From contig NC_056759.1 in the NCBI RefSeq assembly GCF_018687715.1, positions 2,831,501-2,895,500 of the forward strand: a DNA stretch of 64,000 nt, given 5' to 3'. Within the stretch, counting starts at the first letter, position 1, and the number at the start of each line of letters is the position of its first letter. Shown piece after piece: positions 46,924 to 59,884 of this stretch. The position numbers were made by a program, and so were the translations under genes. Origin of the DNA: Carya illinoinensis (lineage: Eukaryota; Streptophyta; Magnoliopsida; Fagales; Juglandaceae). The notes below the pieces were generated by a model. That model was not told the DNA's origin. It saw nothing but the letters and a program-made list of their open reading frames with translations, and did not search any database.

Positions 46924-49329
46924 AATGAATTTTTTTATAGAAGTATTTATGTGTCTGAACTGTAATGTTTTCAAAATTAGTACTTTCGTAACAATAATAT
47001 TTATAAAAAAAAATTAGATTATCTCAATGGTGACATTTTTTTTTCAAATTTAAACAATTACAAATACGAATATAAGAGAAAGTGTGATTCATAGAAAGTT
47101 TGTTTCATGGTTATATAAAATATTGACAAAATATAATTTAGTAATGAACAGTTCCCTACATTTAGGGAGCCACTCTTTAAATCTCAAAAGTTTTCTCAAA
47201 ATACTTAGTTGGATGGAGAGTTTTTTTTTTAGTCAAAAGCTTAATCCTTTTACTAAAATTTAGGCTGGTGGTATTTCCCATTATCATTCTGATGGGATGC
47301 TCTTACTTGAAGTATAAGGATATATTTAGTTAGTGAGGTGATATGATATTACCTTAAATTATTTCACTACTATTTATTATTATTTATAAATTATTTAAAA
47401 TCACCTCAATATTTATATTTAGAACCATAGAATGATCATTCATTAGTATTGTTTGACCTAGGCCAAGGGTGATCGGATGATCTTTAAATTTTTGTTCAAT
47501 AACCACCGCCGAGCCCATTGGATCACGGTGGGCAACTCGTACTTTTGGAGTGGCCCTTTGTTTTTTGTTTTTTTAAATATCTTTTCATAAAAAGAAAATT
47601 AGGGTTAAAAATAAGAATGAGGATGTGCATTCTATCTGTTTGATAATAGATAAATTTTGACTGTATTTAAGTAAAACGTACAAAATACTTATGTTTCTAT
47701 GAATTTGTTATTGATATGCTTAAATTATAAAATTTTTAAAATTTAAATTTTTAAAAAATTTATAAAATTATAAATACATATAACACTACTAATGAGAAAA
47801 AGCCTGATTTAGAAGTATATACTTCTATCTCATCTTATTTTATCTCAATATCTAAACACCATACAAATATTTTTCAATTTTAAATATTTAATTTTTTCAT
47901 TTAATCATTTCTAAATTATTATAACTTTTTTAAATTTTTAAACAAAACACAAAAAATAATTCAACATTTTCAAATCTTAAAATAAAATAATATTAAATAT
48001 TTTTTTATAAAAATATTATAATTTTATAATATTTTTATTCAACTTGTTCTCTCTCTTTTTTTTTTTTTCTCAAAACCTCATAAAATATTTTAAGGCACTG
48101 TTTAGATGTTAAATTGAGTTGAGTTCTTTATGAATAATAGTGAGTTTAGATGGTGGAGTGAGTTTTGTGGAGTCCACCCGAGATAAGTTTAGATATATTT
48201 AGATGTTAAGATGAGTTTAGATATATTTATGAGAAATTGAAAAATATTGTAAGTCCCGCATGTAAATAGGTGTTAAGTTAAAAAATGTTATGAGTCTCAC
48301 GTATAAAGAGATTTTAAGTTGAGATGTGTTTAGTAATTTAAGAGTTGGATGTTTAGATGTTAGATCCAGTTTAAAATTAGACTGAACTAAGTTGATCTCA
48401 GTTGAGTCTAACTTCTAAATGACCTAACTCATATAATTTTTAATTCATTTCGACTCAAATATTTTATTATTATTTATAAACCAACACAACTTGCTTAGTT
48501 TGGATGCAAAAATGGTTTTATCTCATTATTATAACTTTTTTAAATTTTTACACAAAATATAATAAATAATTCAACTTTTTCAAATTTTAAAATAATAATA
48601 ATATTAAAAAATAATATTATAACAATATTTTATTTAACTTTCTTTTAAAATTATCTCACCTCATCTCTAAATCTAAACTACACCTTACTGTCAAAATTAT
48701 TAGGTCTTGTGTTTGATTATCAAACTCAATTAATCTCAACTCATTTGATTATTACAATTTTTTTAACTTTTAATATAAAATATAATAAATAATTTAATTT
48801 TTAACTTTTCACTCAACTCACCGTTCAAACCGGTAGGATGCCCTCGTTCTAGGAAACACGTCCGAAGATCTTTCGGCGTGGCAAAAGTTTCGGTAAAATT
48901 GAAGAAAAAGGAGGAAAAGTACAAAATAGAAAAGAAATGTATAGAGAAAAGTTTCGGATGGACGAATTGGCAATGTTTGGGTGGTGAAAATAACCCAACA
49001 CCGCTTAATATATTTAATTATTATTTATTATTTTTAATTTAATTTTTATTACTATTTATTATTTTTTATTATTATTTAATATTTTATGATTATTTTTTAT
49101 ATATTTTTATTATTATTCACATATCTCAATACTTCTCAATATCCAAATCTACAAAAATAATAATATGCCTATGAGTTTGTTTTTTATATTTTAACTGATG
49201 ATGTATTTAATTTTTTTTAATATTTCTATTTGCTTAATGATTAAGAAAATAATTTTTAATATATGGATGTATTGTATTCTGTTTTAAAATATTTAAAAAT
49301 ATAAAAAAAATATGAAAAAAATTAAAATT
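46924..49329. other. AT-rich spacer with MITE-like repeats
   Basis: No gene was found. 47810-48050, 48095-48510 and 48520-48660 carry the TTTAGATG/CTCATCT-type dispersed repeats also seen at 28286-28860. A fragment near 47460-47560 (AACCACCGCCGAGCCCATTGG) resembles 53745-53860 loosely. Individual element ends were not resolved. Confidence 0.5.
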
Positions 49330-50539
49330 AAAATATATAATTTATATTAGTAGACACGTACAACCGTCAAAACTGGGCCACACACCAACACCTAGGAGGT
49401 TAAGAAAAGGAGATAAGAAGCGCCCCCGAAAAAAAAGTTGTGGATGAAAGAAATCTTAGTTCAGAAGAATAGAAAAAAGAAAATAAAATATAAAAAGAGA
49501 AGAAAGTTTGAATGATGCAATTTATTGATGCTCATGGACACCAATTATTTTTTTCAAAATAGTTTTGTTTGAAAAATATTTTAGTCATAAATAGATTACA
49601 CACAAATAAATTTATAAATTAATGTCACTTGATGTAATATGTCAGATTATAAAATTACTTTTATTACAAAATAGATCTAACAAATTTTATGAAATCATAT
49701 CAGTTTGTGGATTTATTTTATATAATCTTTTTGTGTCTATAACAGTCCTCATATTATTTACTATTTTATTATTATTTCATTACATGGTATTAAATAGTTT
49801 ATAGACCAATCATTTGATACAAATGCCAAGCCATGAAATGTTACTTATTTATTTTGTAATTAAGGTGTATTTTGGATAGAAAGTTGAAATCAGATGATTT
49901 GAAATAAAAGTTAAATAAAATATTATTTTTTAATAATATTATTATTTTAAAAATTAAAAAACTTAAATTATTTATTATTTTTTATGTAAAATTTTGAAAA
50001 AATTATAACAATAAAATAAAACACTATTTATATCCAAACGGACCCAAGTATTTCTATATTTAAATTGTCAAACAGCCGTAAACCTTGTTTGCATTAGAGT
50101 GTAAAGAAGGTGGTTCCCATCATGGTCACGCAACCAGCTCGTAGATGGCAAAACTAGTCCCGGTGAAAATGGAACAGATAAAGGGGAGACAGAAAAACAA
50201 GGGAAGATAGACAAAAGAAGTGCACTGATAGCAAAAGGTATTGGTGGAAGAGAAAACAATTAAGAAATAAAAAGAAGGAAAGGAAAAGAAAAGTACGAAA
50301 TATACGGAAAAACTGGAAAACTACAAGAAATTTGAAAAAAGCAAGTTAATGGAAAATAAAAATGAAGAGAGAGAGACTACAAAAACTTAAAGAACAGCCG
50401 AGTCTTTTCGTATATATGTAGTTGTATAACAAGTCATAATTTGCTATTCTTCTCTCCAATTTTTCAACACCCACTTATAATACGGCTATTGGCATTCTCT
50501 ACCCATTCGAAGTTCATTCATTCAGATACCTAAACAAAA
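49330..50539 (+). promoter_or_regulatory. Upstream region of copy F
   Basis: Homologous to 34460-36375 minus the fold-back insertion. The distal motif GATGGAAGAAATCTTAGTTC recurs in front of several copies (34603, 49442, and in altered form 54247, 61196 and 61288). The TATA-like CTTATAATAC (50474-50483) stands about 60 bp before the start codon. The 60-codon frame 49622-49804 is AT-driven. Confidence 0.6.
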
Positions 50540-51817
50540 ATGGCAGAAACCAAGATAAGCCTGAAGCTGTGGATCGAAAAGAAGAGAAACCGAGTGCTGT
50601 TTGCTGAAGCAGGCAAAGACTTCGTTGATTTCCTCTTAGAAACTTTTACATTGCCGGTCGTAACTGTCACTAGGTTCCTGAAAAATGAAGACATGGCAGG
50701 TTGCTTGCAGAGCCTGTACGAGAGCGTCGAAAACCTAAGCGATACTTTCATCCAGGGAGGAGTAAGCAAAGACTTTGTGTTGAAGCCCAAAGTAGTAACA
50801 TCTGGTGCTACAGACTCCCTCCTCTTGCCAAATGTCGAGTCCTACGCATTCAGCAAATTCTATCTGTGTCGGTACTGCGTATACAATGGTACTTGCTCGA
50901 TCAACACTGGCGGCGACCGCTGTGAAACATGCAGTGAATCATCATCACTGTCCGAGTTCTCAGTCAATGAGGTAATATTAAAAGCAAAAATGGAGAGTCG
51001 TAAACTCAACTTCGTGAAAGAGAGCGTGCCATACATGGTGATGGATGATCTGAAGGTGAAGCCCATGTCCGCCAACACTTTCATTACTCTGCTCAATGAG
51101 TATAATCTCAAGGAGGTAGGTGCGATTGAAGAGAAAGTGGTCGCTTTGGGCATGGATGAGGTATGGCAGTCCAACCTTGCTCTTCTTTTCTATTTTTCGT
51201 GTTATTTTTTTTTCATGACTCAATATGAAATCCTTTTTGGCAAAAGTTGGACAGTAAATTCGTTAGATTATCTGCGGCTATGCGAATCTGAAACCGTGAG
51301 AGGGTGGTCATTTGTGAAAGCAATATCTACAAGTTTCTTAGCAGATATCACCTAAAAGCATGGGCTATTGCTCATTCGATTGGAATTAATCGATTCTTTC
51401 CAGAAAAGAAAAAAAAGGATGGAAAGAGTGGGAGAACAAAGAAACCTTGGAATCGACAAATAGTCAATCCTGCATCCCCCTTGGTTCATTTACCTACCTC
51501 CTGTGTAATTTTTTATACAAGTTTGCAACCCAAACTATTTGAGACTATTGAGTACTAATAGGAACCTGATACCATATAGAAGAATGAAAGTAGTATTTTT
51601 GACAGGCTCACTGTTGAATATTTGTAACTATTTTACAGTACTCCTTATTTTGATTTGTTGGCAGAGTGTGAAGTTGCTCAAAGCTGCTCTGCAATCCAAG
51701 ACTGCACTCACTGATGTGTTCTTGCCGAGACCATCCGAAACTGAGGAGTCGTCAAGCAAAACGAGTGGGACTTCTGAAGGGCCAAATGAAGGCAGCTCTG
51801 TATTTCTGCCCGATTGA
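50540..51817 (+). CDS. DUF674 protein, copy F
   Basis: The CDS joins 50540-51160 (207 codons) and 51665-51817 (donor GATGAG|gtatgg, acceptor TTGGCAG|AGTGTG), giving 257 residues with no lesion seen. Plant DUF674 family, function unknown. The N-terminal 100 residues are close to B, C and E, but the Cys segment is replaced by a different arrangement (C110-x2-C113-x5-C119-x8-C128-x2-C131), followed by a Ser-rich SESSSLSEF stretch. The C-terminal half is again conserved (PYMVMDDLKVKPMS, GAIEEKVVALGMDE). The tail has EESSSKTSGTSEGPNEGSS and ends VFLPD. Exon 2 begins SVKLLKAALQ where B/C/E have CVKLIKAALQ. Confidence 0.9.
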
Positions 51818-52516
51818 TCTTTACCTGCAAGAATTGTTCGTCCGAAAGAAGTATCTGAGAAGACTTTTAAGTTTTTGAGAAGACTTCATTTAAAGATTGT
51901 ACGAACCGGTGGAAACAACTATTATCGATTTGGAACCATATAAAACGAGGAATAAGAGACAGATCCTTTGTTAACTAGGAAATGGAATGTCCGTTGCTAA
52001 ACTCTCTCTAGGAGCTACTTTGGTTGAACCTTGATGAATGCTTGCTATTAAACGGAAGGTGTGTTGTATTGTTTTTACTTATCTATATTTTTGAGATGTT
52101 TTTAAACATGTGTGTTTTGCATTGTATTAATTGTGGATTGTTGTAGTTTGCATGCTTAATTTTGTTTCTTTTTCTTCTTATAAGTTCTCTTTTGGCTGTA
52201 TTTATGGTATCAACTACCATACTTCTAATCATAGAAAAACAGAGGAAGGCTCTGCCTTCCGTGACAAGCGAGAAGGTAGACGCCAAAATGATATATAAAC
52301 AACAACCAAGATGATGCCATGCACAGAATGATGGTTTTTGATAAATACGTTGTTGGGTTTTCCCCCTTTGGTTTTTCTTCCAAGTTCCAAGGATAGACAT
52401 GTAGAGGGAAATGGGCAATTGTCTATACATGTTCTTCCTGTATTTGCTTGCTTTGAGCAATAGTTGTTGGAAATTTTAGAAACTCCAACCTACATTACAA
52501 AATGCTTATAATAATG

Positions 52517-52561
<45 letters not shown>

Positions 52562-53280
52562 TAGATTCTAGCTTGTGTCCACGTTCTCCCTATAAACAAC
52601 ATTGTTTTATATTTACTTAAGGTCAATTTGGTAGCACATCTATTCTCAAGTATTTATATTTTCAGATATTTCATTTTCAAATATTATTTAAACATAAAAT
52701 ATTTTTCAATTTCAAATTTGTAACTTTTTTTATCAAATCATTACAATTTTTTCAAACTCTCAACCAATATAAAAAAAAAAAACATTTTCAAATTTGAAAA
52801 CAAAAATAATATTAAAAAGTTATATTAACTTTTTTTTCTTTTCATTTCCCAAAACCCAATAAATTATATTAACTCAAACTATTTAATTGTTATTCACAAA
52901 TGAGAAATATTACAACCACAAATAGATTCCACAAAAGTAAATTTAAAAATTGAAACTTCTTCACATAATATGTTAAGATCTATTTTATAATAAAAATACC
53001 TTTACAATCTAACCACATCAAACTATATCAGTTTGTGAATTTAATTTGGTGAAATCACTTTGTGGCTAAAGCGTTTCTCTTCACAAATACAGTGAGATAT
53101 TCTAAATATTTAAACAAGGCTTTAGTTTAAATATTTAGAATATGTTTGGATGTTGAGGTTATTTCAGATGATCTATGAATAATAATAACAAAATAGTGAA
53201 TAGTAATGAAAATAGTTAATAATATGTGAAAAGTAATGAACTATTTATAAAAAATAATGAATTAGTATGAAATTACTTCA
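51818..53280. other. Spacer downstream of copy F
   Basis: 51818-52470 is a DUF674 3' flank related to the one after copy G (57866-58100). The rest is AT-rich with repeat fragments (52610-52870, 53130-53280). The minus-strand open frame 52083-52460 crosses this flank, has no recognisable domain and was not called. Confidence 0.5.
52520..52557. repeat. (TA)n microsatellite
   Basis: About 19 TA units. Confidence 0.95.
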
Positions 53281-53288
53281 CTTATGAA

Positions 53289-53712
53289 CAATGTTTTGAA
53301 TACCGTACCGGATGTCATACCCGTCAAGGCACTTAAATGAAATATTTCGGTACCAGTTCGTGTATCGTTTCGGAATAGTCGATATATAAAAAAATTATTT
53401 GTATAAATATATATAAATTATATTCTAAAATAATAGTTTATATATGAATAATTTATACATAAATACATATATATATATATATATAAATTATAAATAGTCT
53501 AATATAAATTAGAGGTCAAAAAATAAACTTATAGTTTAAAAAAATGAAAAAAAAAAATGAAGGTTGAAGTACCGGTCGGTACGTAGGCCGGTACAGGCCG
53601 AAATATCGGCCGATACCAATAGTTACAGCTGATATTCAGACCGATATGAAACATGTACAATATATATATATATCAGATTAGTAGCTGGTACGGTACGGTA
53701 TTTAAAACCATG
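53289..53712. mobile_element. hAT-type MITE with 8-bp target duplication
   Basis: 424 bp between perfect 8-bp direct repeats CTTATGAA (53281-53288 and 53713-53720). The ends are inverted repeats, CAATGTTTTGAATACCGTACC and the complement of ...GGTACGGTATTTAAAACCATG. Internal sequence has many CGGTAC/GGCCGATA motifs. No ORF. Confidence 0.88.
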
Positions 53713-53720
53713 CTTATGAA

Positions 53721-54971
53721 ACACAACCTTTTAAGGGTTGGAATAACCATTAGTTGATCTTGTTGCCCTGGGGGGTGACTAAATCACCACCCTCAGAATT
53801 TATTTTGCAACCTCCACCAACGCATCAAATCATAGTGGGGCAATTTGTATTTCAATTTTCAGGGGTGTTTGTTTTTTGTTCCATCCATTAATACGTAAAG
53901 GGATTTTTGTTAAAAAAATATATAGTTTAGAATTAGAAAAAAAAAAAAACTTTATTTTTTTAAGTATTAAAAGGCTCATATATTTTTAAAAAATTTGTTT
54001 CAATGCGTTCTCTAAACAAAAGTTAAAAGAGTGTGATTTCCTATTTCTTTGAAAAAAATAAGAATGCACCTGATAAACATTTCCAAATTTGTTCAAAGGG
54101 AGTCATGTCAAAATATTAGCGAAAATGAATAAAAAGGAGGAAAAGCACTTAAAAAAGGAAATGTAAATGGAGGGAGAAAGTTCTGGTAGGAAATTAAAAA
54201 AAAAAAATAGAGAAACTTACGACTCAAGAGACAAAGAAAATTAGATGCTGATGGAAGAAACCTTCAAGAAGAATAGAGAAAGGAAAAGCAAAAAGAAAAC
54301 AGAGAGAATCTACGACGAGAAGAGAAGGAAGATAAAAGCAAAAGCACAAAGGGGAAAAGAGAAAACCTAGGAGGCTAGGACTAGGAGTAGGGGCATAGGC
54401 AAAATTTGGAAAAACAACCGCACTGAATGGATTGATTCTGTCCGATTCAAATTTCAATACTATTCGGTCGGTTTCGATTTGTATAAATTAAAACCTATTT
54501 GTATCGATTTTGGAAAAGAAAAATGTTTAGGATTTTGATAATGAATCTCGAGTATTTTTTCAGGTAGTGTATTTTTATTTTTTATTTAATAATTAAAAAA
54601 TTATTTTTTAATGATGTTATGAATTTTTTTAAATATTTCAAAATACTAAAAAAATAAATAAAAACAAATAAAAAAAAAATAGAAATTTTTTACCTTCTCG
54701 GTAGATCATCGTGGCACTACTCGTTTGAAAATCTAATTGGATTGAATTGAACTAAAATATATATTTAATTTGCTATATTATATATTATATTTTTTTTAAA
54801 CTTTTATGTTATATGTATTACACATATTGTAAAATTAATATAATATCAAATTTTAATCTTATTGTTTATACTTCCTTAATTATATAAACTTACTGTTAAA
54901 TATGAGTATGAATATTATGCTGTTGACGAGTTAATATTTATCTATATATATATTAACTTACATATTTATAT
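53721..54971. other. AT-rich spacer
   Basis: No gene was supported. 54240-54400 carries an AGAAAAGGAAAAGC-rich purine stretch related to those at 61196-61400; the minus-strand frame 54224-54457 is its Phe/Leu/Ser-rich complement. Confidence 0.5.
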
Positions 54972-55005
54972 ATATAATAGGGTATACGTATAAGAGTACA
55001 TTATA

Positions 55006-55048
<43 letters not shown>

Positions 55049-56100
55049 TAATCGTAACTTTTTCAAACTAAGTAGTTGGTAATAAGTTATTCTGTAACTT
55101 TATAAACTTTAGAGTTGGACCTTTTACTATTATGGTTGCATTTGATATTGTCTGTGTATTTTTTTTTTCAGATTTTGTTTATTTGGTTAATTAGTTATGT
55201 GTGTGGTGTTTTTGAAAATAATATTTTAAGCTCTATCATATTTAAGATAATAAAAAAAAAATTATTTGGATCAGAAAAATCAACTAACCCAACAATAAAA
55301 ACCTAAAATCGAATTACACATGTAAACCAGATTGAACCAAATCAAAATCAAAAAAATTAAATCGAACTCATTAGACCTCAAAATCGATCCCTGGATGAAT
55401 GGTCTATATCGGTTCTCAAAATATCATAACCGACTTAAATAAATTTGGTTTAAAAATATGTCTAAAATCAAATAAAACCGAACCCATTAAACCCCAACTA
55501 AGAAACGAAGAAGAGAAACAAATTAACGCAGCAGATAAAAATGCACCCATGACTACGTTAACAGTTAAATGATGCAATCTATTAAGATATGGCCTCAATA
55601 ATAATTAGTTCGTAGACCCAACTATTACTAAAATTCAAATAGTTGTAAACATTGTTTATATTATAGACTAAAAGCAAGTCATTCCCCGATTGTTCCATCA
55701 GGCTCATGCATGTAACTGCTGGACGGCACAAGTACTCCCTTACAAATGAGAGTGACAAAAGAAACAAAAGAAAATTAGAAAGAGTATTATATATATACAT
55801 ACATTCTTTTTTACAATTTTTTTTTATAGTTATATGGTAAAATAAGAGTATTTATAAAAAATAGTATTATATTTATAAGTTATTTTTCTAAAAAATGACT
55901 CAAATCTAAACATACTTATATAAAAATTTCTAAAAATGATTGTATTTACATTTTCCAAACAAAAAAAAATTGTAACGATGGCAAAAAGTCTTGGAGGAAG
56001 AGAAGACGTGAGAATAAACAGAGGTGAAGGAAATGAAAATGATTTGTGTGAATTCGAGATAGTTCTTGAAAAAAAAAGGTCAATCTTATAACAAAAATTT
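54972..56100 (+). repeat. R1 repeat, copy 3, plus A-type upstream sequence
   Basis: Matches 7537-8291 and 36421-37370, including the final part (TGATTTGTGTGAATTCGAG...AACAAAAATTTATT) that in A and D2 ends only about 20 bp before the start codon. Here no A-type gene follows. The homology stops at about 56100 and unrelated AT-rich sequence leads to copy G, so an A-type gene has been deleted or was never included. Confidence 0.82.
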
Positions 56101-56621
56101 ATTTATTTATTTGGATAAGTCCCTTTTTTTAAATAAGAATTATATTTAGCAATTGAATAGAATAAAAAGAAGAAGAAAAAGATAGCAGATGGAAAAGAAA
56201 AGATTGGTACTATATCTATCAAAGGATGTAATCCGAATTTTCATTGAAGGCAGCATATTTTTTATTATTTTTTATTTATTTTTTATATTCTTAAATATTT
56301 TTTTAAAAATATTTACAACATCACTTAAAAAATTTTCTTAATTACTAATTAATAAAAAGCAAAAAAAAAAAAAAAAAAGGAAAACATTCGGTAAACACTT
56401 CAGCACTCAAAGTATTTCTCAAAAGAAAAAAAAAAAAAAAAGAGAACAGTAGAAAATTAAAAGAAAAGACGCTGCGGTTGAATAGTAAACTTCCAAGCCT
56501 TTTCATAGTCTAGTCATGATGATTTGCCGGCCTTTGATCTCTCCAATTTTTCCACACACCCACTCACAAAACTTGCCATTCTCCACCCAATTTGATGGCC
56601 ATCCATTGAGATACCTAAAAA

Positions 56622-57865
56622 ATGGCAGAAGTACCCAAAGCAACCTGTACGATAAGCCTGAAGCTATTCATAGACAAGAAGATAAACCGAGTGCTATTTG
56701 CTGAAGCAAGCAAGGACTTTGTTGAATTCCTCTTTCAATCTTTCACTCTGCCGGTCGTGACTGTCACTAACTTCCTAAAAAGTCACGAAATGCTAGGGTG
56801 CTTGCAAAACCTATACGAAAGCATTGAAAACCTGAGCCAAAGTTGCATTCAGCCAGGCCAAAGCAAAGACTTGGTGTTGAAGCCAAAAGGAGTAATGTCT
56901 GGTACTACAGACTCATTCCTCTTGCCAAGGGTCGAGTCCTATACGTTCAGGAAATTTTATAAGTGTAACACGTACTGCCGTGAATGTGATCATCAGTTGT
57001 CTTCTACAGAGGGCGGATATTGTTCTGTATGCTCGTCAGCATCAATGAGTCGCGAGATATTGCTCAATGTTGAAGAGTTGATAAGCGCGAACAAAGCGGT
57101 TAGTAATTTCAATTTGTTGAAAGAGTGGGTCAGATTCATAGTGATGGATGATCTGCGGATGATGCCCGTGCACGCTGACACTTTCATAACTCTACTTCAT
57201 GAGTATGATATCAAGGATTTAAGGGCGCTTGAAAAGATAGTGGTCGATTTGGACATGGATGGGGTATGGCTGTTCGATCTTGCTCTTTTTTATTTTTTTC
57301 TGGTTATGTTTTATTCATGACCGAATATGATTTTCTTTTTGGTCAATTAATCCATTAACAATATGGTCATTTTGTGCAAGTTTCTTAGCAGAAAAGCCAC
57401 GTACGGCCAGGCATGCATAATAATTTGAAAAAAAAAAAAGAAAAAGAAATTGGTACTAATTAAGTAGTAACTGAGTATTTTTCTTTCTTTCATTCTAAAA
57501 TTAGTAATTTCTACTCACATTTGTTAATGTTGCACATTTTAAATAATTTTATATATTAATCACGATAAATACAATTTTAAGTATACTTCATTAGTAATGT
57601 GATAGAGTATGATAAAATTTAGGTAGAAAAACAACATTTCTTAATAATTATGGGACGCCATTGATTGTTTTCATCAATGTAATTATATAAACTATATATT
57701 TTTCTGTCCTGATTAAATATTTGATTTGTTAATTGGTAGTCTGTGAAATTGCTCAAGGCTGCTCTTCAATCCAAGACTGCTCTGACTGATGTCTTCTTGC
57801 CGGCTGCTCTTCAATCCAAGACTGCTCTGACGACTGAAGTCTTCTTGCCCGAGCAATATTGCTGA
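56622..57865 (+). CDS. DUF674 protein, copy G (diverged)
   Basis: The CDS joins 56622-57263 (214 codons) and 57740-57865 (donor GATGGG|gtatgg, acceptor TTGGTAG|TCTGTG), giving 255 residues. Plant DUF674 family, function unknown. More diverged than B-F: MAEVPKATCTISLKLFIDKK start, FVEFLFQSFTLPVVTVTNFL, Cys segment KCNTYCRECDHQLSS...GGYCSVC, and WVRFIVMDDLRMMPVHADTF in place of the usual motif. Exon 2 holds an internal tandem duplication (57758-57802 and 57803-57850) encoding AALQSKTALT..VFLP twice, then a short PEQYC end. No stop or frameshift, but the odd exon 2 leaves open whether it is fully functional. Confidence 0.83.
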
Positions 57866-59884
57866 ACTATCTTTGCGAGTTATTTTGGGTGAGCCTAATT
57901 ATTTGAGTGTGTGCTACAAAATGCAAGGTCATGTACTGTATTAATTGTTTTCTTTTATCTATATTTTTTAGATGTACGTTAATTTTAAACACGCCTCATG
58001 TCTTGCATCGATCGTATTGTGAGTGGATTATTAATATTAATGTACTTTACATGCTAAATTAATTTTGATTCATTTTTCTTCTTATCAGTTCTATATTGCA
58101 TTGTATTTGATTCTGGTATTAATTAAACAACATATATTAGTAATATACATACCGAGAAAGGTTCAGCTTCTCTCACAAACGAGATTAATCGTGTAGACGC
58201 GAAAATTATATATATATATATATATATATAGTTTTTGATTAATATGTCGTGCGTTGGGTTTTCCCCTTGGGTGCATGTAATTGTTTTAGGAAATTTTAGG
58301 AACTCAAACCTCCTACGTACATATATAATTATGAGAATACAATATATTTTTGGTTGCATGTGGAGACTAGTCTGTGAATAAAAAATTGAGAAATAGAGAG
58401 TTCGCTCAAAATGCGCTTGATATTGGGTTTGAGCTAAACTTAACCCATAAGTTTGCTCGAGTCTCGCACAATAGTAGACTTGAGTAAGATACAAACCTGA
58501 GCGTTCACTTGAGCTGCGCTCAACATACTGCTCAAGCCAATGTTCGTTGGCTATTTACTAGAGGCGTGCTTGACATATCAATCGAGCGAATGACGTATTT
58601 TTAGCAAATTAAGGTTTTAAACACCATTTGCTATATATATTTTATATTCTTTGTTCTTTTGTACAATTTGCAACATATATTGAGAGTAAACAATTGTTAA
58701 GTGAGTGCATATTTTTTGAGAGAGCAAAAAGTCATCGAGAGAGTGAGTTGAGATTGGGTGATTGTAATCTCTTCTGGTTAATAAGATTTCTATAGCTCTA
58801 AGGACGTAAGCAATTAAGTTACCAAAGTACGTATGTTGTGTATCGTGTGCTAGCTTGATCATGCTTGTTTTTACTTATTTGTCACTGTTGGTGTGTAGGT
58901 GTTCTGCACAACAACATATATATTAGTAAAACGTTACTTGTGTTGATGAAAGAAGGCTGCAGGTAGTAATAAGAAAGTTCATGGGGGCTTGTACACGAGA
59001 AATATTGCTTCTCTCTCTAGAGGTTTTTTTCTCTCAAATCAAACCGTTGGCTTGCCTCACATTTCCTCCGTCCAAGGGGGTTGGAGTTTCAACTCCTCCC
59101 TTTCTCCTTCTCCTTCTGTTTGGTCACCACCAGACTTATCTATAGTGTTTTTCTCTAATTTTTCCATTGTTTACCTTTCGTAGCACCAAGATGTGCCAAT
59201 TTGCTACGTGCCGACCTCCAAAGACCACCATGCGCCTCACTTGCAGACTCTCCAGCTAGTGAGTTTCATGTGCCACCGCGCCAGTGTGAACCTGCCATTG
59301 TCACGCGTGGCACCACTTGAATCAGTGATTTCAGTTCTCTCAGAATCGACCACCAATTTTTCTCTTAGATCAGTGGCGCATGATCCACATGTGCCACCAT
59401 AGTCAGTGAAGGTCTTTTGTTGGTGTATCGACGAATCATCTAGTTGCTACATTCCTATATTCATTCTTTCCGTAATCGATAATTAAGATAAAGTGGTCGT
59501 GCAAGACTCTTACAAACAGTTCAAACAAACAAGATGCAGCACACTTCGTCTCACTGCGAGTTTTAATTGTAGTTTGATAGTCTTTTTATTAAACTATTCT
59601 AAAATTGCTTCAAGTGGCATATTTTTAGTGGGAAACGAGTGTGAGTCATTTTTTTCTCTAGATCTATTTTTTTCTTAATTTCACTAATATTACACTTATT
59701 TGTTCTGAAATGATTGTTGGATATTCTCACTCTATTAAATCTAATTCCATATAACATTTAGTTTATTTATAACCTTTCTTTAAAAAAAAAAAAAAAAACA
59801 GTAAAGAAAGATCATGGGGCCAATTAATGCACGATTGATTCTCGATCTGCATGCCTGAAGGTGTACGAGCAGCCAGTCTAGTAT
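57866..59884. other. Spacer downstream of copy G, with a possible solo LTR
   Basis: About 58350-58915 ends GTTCTGCACAACA after CTAAGGACGTAAGCAATTAAG. That 3' end is laid out like the Copia LTRs here (GGACGTAGGCAAATTACCGAACC before the end), so it may be a solo LTR, but no clear start or target duplication was seen. 58980-59420 is moderately GC-rich and open in places (58989-59183, 59193-59402) without recognisable domains. Nothing else was supported. Confidence 0.35.

Noticed and set aside
52083..52460. 125-codon minus-strand ORF downstream of copy F
   Set aside because: Lies in the DUF674 3' flank, has no recognisable domain, and related flank after copy G does not keep it open.
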